Below, one piece after another: positions 7,701 to 10,063 of a stretch of 10,063 nucleotides of DNA (the first letter of the stretch is position 1; every line of letters starts with the position of its first letter). Where the stretch lies: positions 1 to 10,063 of the forward strand of contig JAIRVA010000005.1 in assembly GCA_031254155.1 (NCBI GenBank). The letters are read 5' to 3'. Below the pieces are notes generated by a model, which did no database searches, was not told the DNA's origin, and saw only the letters and a list, made by a program, of their open reading frames with translations. The DNA comes from Propionibacteriaceae bacterium. Its GTDB lineage: Bacteria; Actinomycetota; Actinomycetes; Propionibacteriales; Propionibacteriaceae. A program made the position numbers and the translations under genes.

Positions 7701-8251
7701 AAGACGGCGGCCTGGCGGACGGCCTCGTCGTACTGCCCGAGCCGCAGCCGGGTCTGGACGGCGCCGGAGGGGCAGCCGGTCGTGGCGATGATGCCCGACG
7801 CGTACTGGGCCAGGATCTCGGCGTCCATGCGGGGCTTCATGTAGTAGCCCTCGAAGCTTGCGAGCGAGCTCAGCCGGAACAGGTTGTGGAGCCCGGTGGT
7901 GTTGCGGGCGAGCAGGGTCATGTGGGTGTACCGGCCGCCGCCGGAGACGTCCTTGCCGCCCTCCTGGTCAACGTCCGCCGCCTCGCGCTTGCCGGTGGCC
8001 CAGAACTCCTGGACGCGGGAGTGCCGCGAGGAGGGGGCGACGTACGCCTCGATGCCGATGATCGGCTTGACGGCGGTATTCCGGCCGGTCATGAAGAACT
8101 CGTACGCGCCGAACATGTTGCCGTGGTCGGTGATCGCCAGCGCCGGCATGCCCAGGCGCTCGGCCTCCGCGAAGAGCGGCTTGATCTTCGCCGCCCCGTC
8201 CAGCATGGAGTACTCCGTGTGGCAGTGGAGGTGAACGAACGACGACGACAC
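4715..8251 (-). CDS. dnaE: DNA polymerase III alpha subunit DnaE (DnaE1 type)
   Basis: DnaE is the catalytic subunit of the replicative polymerase. From the GTG at 8251 it has 1178 residues, normal for actinobacterial DnaE1. The N-terminal PHP domain (about 5-270) keeps all nine metal residues I recall from M. tuberculosis DnaE1: His9, His11, Asp18, His43, Glu68, His110, Cys160, Asp228 and His230. This suggests a working 3'-5' exonuclease. The C-family polymerase core has GPGRGSATGS near 380-389, catalytic Asp422 and Asp424 in PDVDLDVDD, and Asp584 in MKMDVLGL. The fingers contain GVFQLDGGPMRSLL, ALYRPGPM and FNKSHTAGYG. QDDLF at 943-947 fits the beta-clamp-binding motif, and an OB fold follows at about 1018-1095. 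The GTG start is set by a strong AAAGGAG; a TTG at 8296 would add 15 residues across that site. Its stop overlaps the next gene in ATGA. Confidence 0.98.
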   Translation of the reverse strand: MSSSFVHLHCHTEYSMLDGAAKIKPLFAEAERLGMPALAITDHGNMFGAYEFFMTGRNTAVKPIIGIEAYVAPSSRHSRVQEFWATGKREAADVDQEGGKDVSGGGRYTHMTLLARNTTGLHNLFRLSSLASFEGYYMKPRMDAEILAQYASGIIATTGCPSGAVQTRLRLGQYDEAVRQAAVFRDIFGQENFFVELMDHGLSLETDVRAELLRLAKELGLRTIATNDSHYVTADQADAHDNLLCIGVGRNKDDERRFRFNGDGYYLRSADEMRDLFYALPEACDTTLDIAEMVEGYDEIFDHVDRMPQFKVPEGHTQESFLRLKVEEGLRQRYGDHPSQAVLDRVETELKVIEPLGFSAYFLVVSDICRFARDTGIRVGPGRGSATGSMIAYLTRITELDPLEHGLLFERFLNPERVSPPDVDLDVDDRNRDKIVAYFADTYGAEYTAQVNTFSTIKAKNAIKDSSRILGYPFQMGERIVKAIPNDPTGKLTLTDMFDPAADRYNEAGEFRGLYETDADVHRVVDTGMGIEGLIRGTGVHAAAVILSSEPLLDVIPLHMRDDGVRLTGFSYPQCEAMGLMKMDVLGLRNLGIIDHTLELVKTNQGVAIDPLDLPLTDQKTYELLASGETLGVFQLDGGPMRSLLKLMAPTQFEDIAAVLALYRPGPMAANAHIHYADRKNGREPIAPIHPELKEALEPILGNTYHLLVYQEQLMAIARELAGYTLGGADLLRRAMGKKKQAIIDQEYEPFAKGMATHGYSPQATKALWDVMAPFAGYAFNKSHTAGYGLVSYWTAYFKANYPAEYMAALLESVKSDKDKSAVYLAECRRMGITVLPPDVNESQAKFAPAGGAIRYGLTAIRNVGTNVVEAILGARTEHGPATDFYQFLTNVPISVCNKRVFESLIKAGAFDSLGHPRRALLEVYEHAIDSVLEVKRNQSYGQDDLFGDSGGGGELAYSEPIPDLPDWDKQTKLAFEREMLGLYVSDHPLNGLETIIAAHRDMPISAVGEAAESATKVRLAGMITSVVRRQTKKGAAWAQIVLEDLDSSVTAQVFPQAYTEYAAQLVPDTVVQLLGSIRPRDEGVDFTVEKVIPVNVDSDGLTAITVSLPMARVTRSAMGALKRTLETYPGTSQVWFKMVSSRETKTFRLADKVTASLELVSDLKALLGTSCVELGAV
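4723..4727 (-). promoter_or_regulatory. Ribosome binding site that decides the membrane-protein start
   Basis: AGGAG reads on the minus strand inside the last codons of dnaE, four bases before the ATG at 4718. The alternative in-frame ATG at 4739 has no comparable site and would overlap dnaE by 25 bases. The site therefore favours the shorter protein and coupled translation with dnaE. Confidence 0.7.
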
Positions 8252-8256
8252 AGCAA

Positions 8257-8265
8257 CTCCTTTTT
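8257..8265 (-). promoter_or_regulatory. Strong ribosome binding site of dnaE
   Basis: AAAAAGGAG ends five bases before the GTG at 8251. It is the best Shine-Dalgarno sequence in the window and fixes the start of dnaE. The resulting N-terminus (a few Ser, then FVHLHCHTEYS) matches the family, whereas the upstream TTG at 8296 would translate through this site. Confidence 0.85.
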
Positions 8266-8282
8266 CGTACGGGACGTACGGG
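8266..8282. repeat. Tandem direct repeat of CGTACGGG in the dnaE leader
   Basis: The plus strand reads CGTACGGG at 8266-8273 and again at 8275-8282, a 9-base period with one base between. Each copy contains the palindrome CGTACG. It lies just upstream of the dnaE ribosome binding site, between it and the candidate -10. It could be a regulator site or chance, since GTAC-containing words are common in this GC-rich sequence. Confidence 0.4.
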
Positions 8283-8304
8283 GCCTCGAAAGCCAACGCG
8301 GTCT

Positions 8305-8333
8305 AGGATAGCCCGGATCGGGCCAGGTGGTGG
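8305..8333 (-). promoter_or_regulatory. Candidate promoter of dnaE and the his genes
   Basis: On the minus strand TATCCT (8310 to 8305) fits the actinobacterial -10 pattern TAnnnT and lies 53 bases upstream of the dnaE GTG. At a 17-base spacing the -35 position reads CCACCA, which does not match TTGACA. Many actinobacterial promoters have poor -35 boxes, but the evidence is weak. This gap is the only non-coding stretch before the seven-gene run, so a promoter somewhere here is expected unless transcription reads in from the GH31 gene. Confidence 0.3.
8311..8323. repeat. 13-base inverted repeat next to the candidate -10
   Basis: The plus strand reads GCCCG, GAT, CGGGC: a perfect 5-bp stem with a 3-base centre. 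It ends one base from the TATCCT element, within the spacer of the candidate promoter. It could be an operator or a small hairpin in a leader transcript, or chance in GC-rich DNA. Confidence 0.35.
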
Positions 8334-8339
8334 CGAGGA

Positions 8340-8356
8340 CGCCGCGTGTCGCGGCG
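8340..8356 (-). terminator. Perfect 7-bp GC stem-loop after the GH31 gene
   Basis: The minus strand reads CGCCGCG, ACA, CGCGGCG, a perfect 7-bp all-GC stem with a 3-base loop, beginning eight bases after the GH31 stop codon. No T run follows, so it is not a classical intrinsic terminator. Hairpins without a U tail are often proposed as terminators in actinomycetes. If it works, it separates the GH31 transcript from dnaE. Confidence 0.5.
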
Positions 8357-8364
8357 AACCGGTC

Positions 8365-10063
8365 CTAGAGCCAGGCGGTCGCGTCCGAGGTGGCGCCCGC
8401 CCGGATGAAGACTGGTAGTTGAGCGTCGGCGTCAGCGGTGATCCATTGCCCGCCTGGGTAGACACGACCAGTTGACGCCTCGGTCCAGGTCGGGCCGGCG
8501 GGCAGGTAGACCTGGCGCGTGACCGCCCGGGGTTCAAGGACCGGCGCGACGAGGAGATCAGGACCGAGCAGGTACTCGTCCGCGATATCCCAGCCGGTGG
8601 AGTCACGCGGGAACTCGTGGAAAAGCCCGCGCATCACTGGCTGACCGGTGGTGTGCGCCTCCCGCATGACCCGGCGGAGGTACGGCCGGAGCGCCTCGCG
8701 GATCCGGACGAACCGGACGAGCACGTCGTACACCGCGTCGCCGTAGCTCCACAGCTCATTGGGCGCACCGCTCCGCACCCGGGCGACGCCGTCCCGCCCG
8801 GTCACCGGTTCGTACGGCAGCCGGTCGCCGTGCATGCGCATCACGGGAGCGAACGTCCCGAACTGGAACCAGCGGATCAGCAGGTCGTGATACTCAGGGT
8901 CGTCGATGCGGCCCCGGTGGAAGCCACCGATGTCCGTCGTGAACCACGGGATGCCAGCCACGCCCAGGTGGATGCCAGCCGCGATCTGGGCGCGCAGATC
9001 CGCCCAGGTCGACCCGACATCCCCCGACCAGACGAGCGCGCCGTACCGCTGACTGCCCGCCCACGCGCACCGCAATAAGTTGACCACCTCCGACTGCCCG
9101 GCCGCCGTCTGGCCCTCGTAGAAGGCGCGGGCGAAGTGCTGCGGGTAGAGGTTGCCGACCCGGAGATCGGGCCCGGCGTAGTAGCGGTAGTTGTCGAAAT
9201 CGTACACTCCGTACTCCGGTTCCGCCTCGTCGAGCCAGAACAGACTGACGCCGAGGTCGTGGTAGTTCGCGCGGCACAGCTCCCACAGGCGCTGTCTCGC
9301 CTCCGGGTTCGTGACATCAAGGAAGGCGCTCGGCCCGCCGAAGCTCATGTGGATGTCAACGCCCCGCTCGGCGCGGACGAGCAGGTTCCGCTGCTTGAAC
9401 TCGGCGTAGTTCACCGAGTCGGTGCCGATTTGGGGCCAGACCGACACCATGAGCTTCGTGCCGAGGGCCGCCAGCTCCGCGACCATGGCGGCCGGATCCG
9501 GCCAAAACTCCTGGTCAAACTGATAATCACCCAGATGCGGCCAGTGAAAGAAATCGGCCACGATGACGTCGAGCGGAAGCCCTCGCCGCTTGTGCTCCCT
9601 GGCCACTTCGAGCAACTGTTCCTGGTTCCAGTACCGCAGCTTGCACTGCCAGTAGCCCAGTCCGTACTCCGGCATCACCGGGACGTGACCGGTGGCATCG
9701 GCGTACGCGGCCGCGATCTGCTGCGGGCAGTCCCCGGCGGTGATCCAGTAGTCAAGCTGCTGGGTGGACTCGGCGTACCATTCCGTGCGGTTGGTGGCGA
9801 AGGTCGCGCGGCCGATCGCGGGGTTGTGCCAGAGGAAACCGTAGCCGGCGCTCGACACGACAAATGGCACCGACACCTGCGAGTTCCGGTGCGCCAGCTC
9901 GAACGTGCACCCCTTCAGGTTCGCGATGGCCTGCTGGTATTGGCCCATGCCGGCGAGCTTTTCGTCGGCGTCGCCCTCGAAATGGGCGGTGAGCGAGTAG
10001 TCCCCGCCCAACTGGGGGCGGAACTCGCGCCCGGTCAGGTTGAGCGAGCCGCCCCGGTCGCGT
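8365..10063 (-). CDS. Glycoside hydrolase family 31, probable alpha-xylosidase, 5'-partial (cut by right window edge)
   Basis: This is a retaining glycosidase, probably removing alpha-linked xylose from xyloglucan-type oligosaccharides; the exact substrate is inferred. The last 565 residues are present and the frame is open to the window edge, so the true start and any signal peptide are not visible. An N-terminal beta-sandwich runs to about residue 127, then the barrel begins at MPEYGLGYWQCKLRYW (130-145). The nucleophile is Asp278 in FWLDEAEPE (codon 9231-9229). The acid/base is Asp348 in VWSGDVGSTW (codon 9021-9019). Other GH31 marks are DVIVADFFHW, PWFTTDIGGF and RMHGDR. A short C-terminal beta-sandwich ends with LPVFIRAGA and only about eight further residues, so the distal domain seen in longer GH31 enzymes is missing or minimal. 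Alpha-glucosidase or sulfoquinovosidase are alternatives; DEAEPE favours xylosidase-like members. It sits 113 bases upstream of dnaE without any evident functional link. Confidence 0.93.
   Translation of the reverse strand, partial: RDRGGSLNLTGREFRPQLGGDYSLTAHFEGDADEKLAGMGQYQQAIANLKGCTFELAHRNSQVSVPFVVSSAGYGFLWHNPAIGRATFATNRTEWYAESTQQLDYWITAGDCPQQIAAAYADATGHVPVMPEYGLGYWQCKLRYWNQEQLLEVAREHKRRGLPLDVIVADFFHWPHLGDYQFDQEFWPDPAAMVAELAALGTKLMVSVWPQIGTDSVNYAEFKQRNLLVRAERGVDIHMSFGGPSAFLDVTNPEARQRLWELCRANYHDLGVSLFWLDEAEPEYGVYDFDNYRYYAGPDLRVGNLYPQHFARAFYEGQTAAGQSEVVNLLRCAWAGSQRYGALVWSGDVGSTWADLRAQIAAGIHLGVAGIPWFTTDIGGFHRGRIDDPEYHDLLIRWFQFGTFAPVMRMHGDRLPYEPVTGRDGVARVRSGAPNELWSYGDAVYDVLVRFVRIREALRPYLRRVMREAHTTGQPVMRGLFHEFPRDSTGWDIADEYLLGPDLLVAPVLEPRAVTRQVYLPAGPTWTEASTGRVYPGGQWITADADAQLPVFIRAGATSDATAWL

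Noticed and set aside
8252..8296. TTG start at 8296 for dnaE
   Set aside because: The extra 15 residues would be translated from the leader, including the strong AAAAAGGAG site. The GTG at 8251 gives the normal family N-terminus.
8304..8309. Plus-strand TAGGAT resembling a -10 box facing the GH31 gene in antisense
   Set aside because: The hexamer is a good -10 match, but the sequence at -35 spacing (GGGCCT) is not, and no plus-strand gene follows. It is the near-complement of the candidate dnaE -10.
6464..8311. Long open frame of 615 codons on the plus strand opposite dnaE
   Set aside because: It is an antisense shadow from GC-rich codon bias. Its composition is rich in Val, Gly, Asp, Arg and Glu with no recognisable motif, while the opposite strand encodes a full DnaE.
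1..10063. A novel defence, mobile or secretion system
   Set aside because: All of the coding space is filled by core replication and histidine genes plus one GH31 enzyme. There are no transposases, integrases, toxin-like genes, CRISPR-type repeats or RNA genes that I can see.

Overview
The window is a stretch of chromosome from a high-GC bacterium, most likely an actinomycete (Actinomycetota). By eye roughly two thirds of the bases are G or C. The order dnaE, membrane protein, hisD, hisC, hisB, hisH, hisA/priA and the protein sequences both point there: the HisA carries the PriA-type signature and the DnaE resembles mycobacterial DnaE1. A member of Propionibacteriales is possible, but this is only an impression from remembered family sequences. 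All genes lie on the minus strand, so they read from the right end of the window to the left.

Right part (8365 to the right edge): the 3' two thirds or so of a GH31 glycoside hydrolase, probably an alpha-xylosidase, cut by the window edge at its N-terminus. A perfect 7-bp GC stem-loop follows its stop codon and may end its transcript. The only intergenic gap in the window is 8252-8364 (113 bases). It holds this hairpin, a second short inverted repeat beside a candidate -10 element, a tandem repeat of 8 bases, and a strong ribosome binding site that fixes a GTG start for dnaE.

Centre and left (1-8251): dnaE (replicative DNA polymerase III alpha with a complete PHP metal site), a small four-helix membrane protein (possibly DUF2567), then hisD, hisC, hisB, hisH and the first 178 codons of hisA/priA. 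Every one of the six junctions in this run is a 4-base stop/start overlap (ATGA five times, GTGA once). The seven genes are therefore probably one translationally coupled transcription unit joining chromosome replication to histidine synthesis.

The his enzymes cover these steps: HisA/PriA isomerises ProFAR, HisH supplies ammonia to HisF (not in the window), HisB dehydrates IGP, HisC transaminates imidazole-acetol phosphate, and HisD oxidises histidinol to histidine. I see no mobile element, CRISPR array, tRNA, rRNA or evident new defence or secretion system. This is core metabolism with some unusual details, not a novel system.
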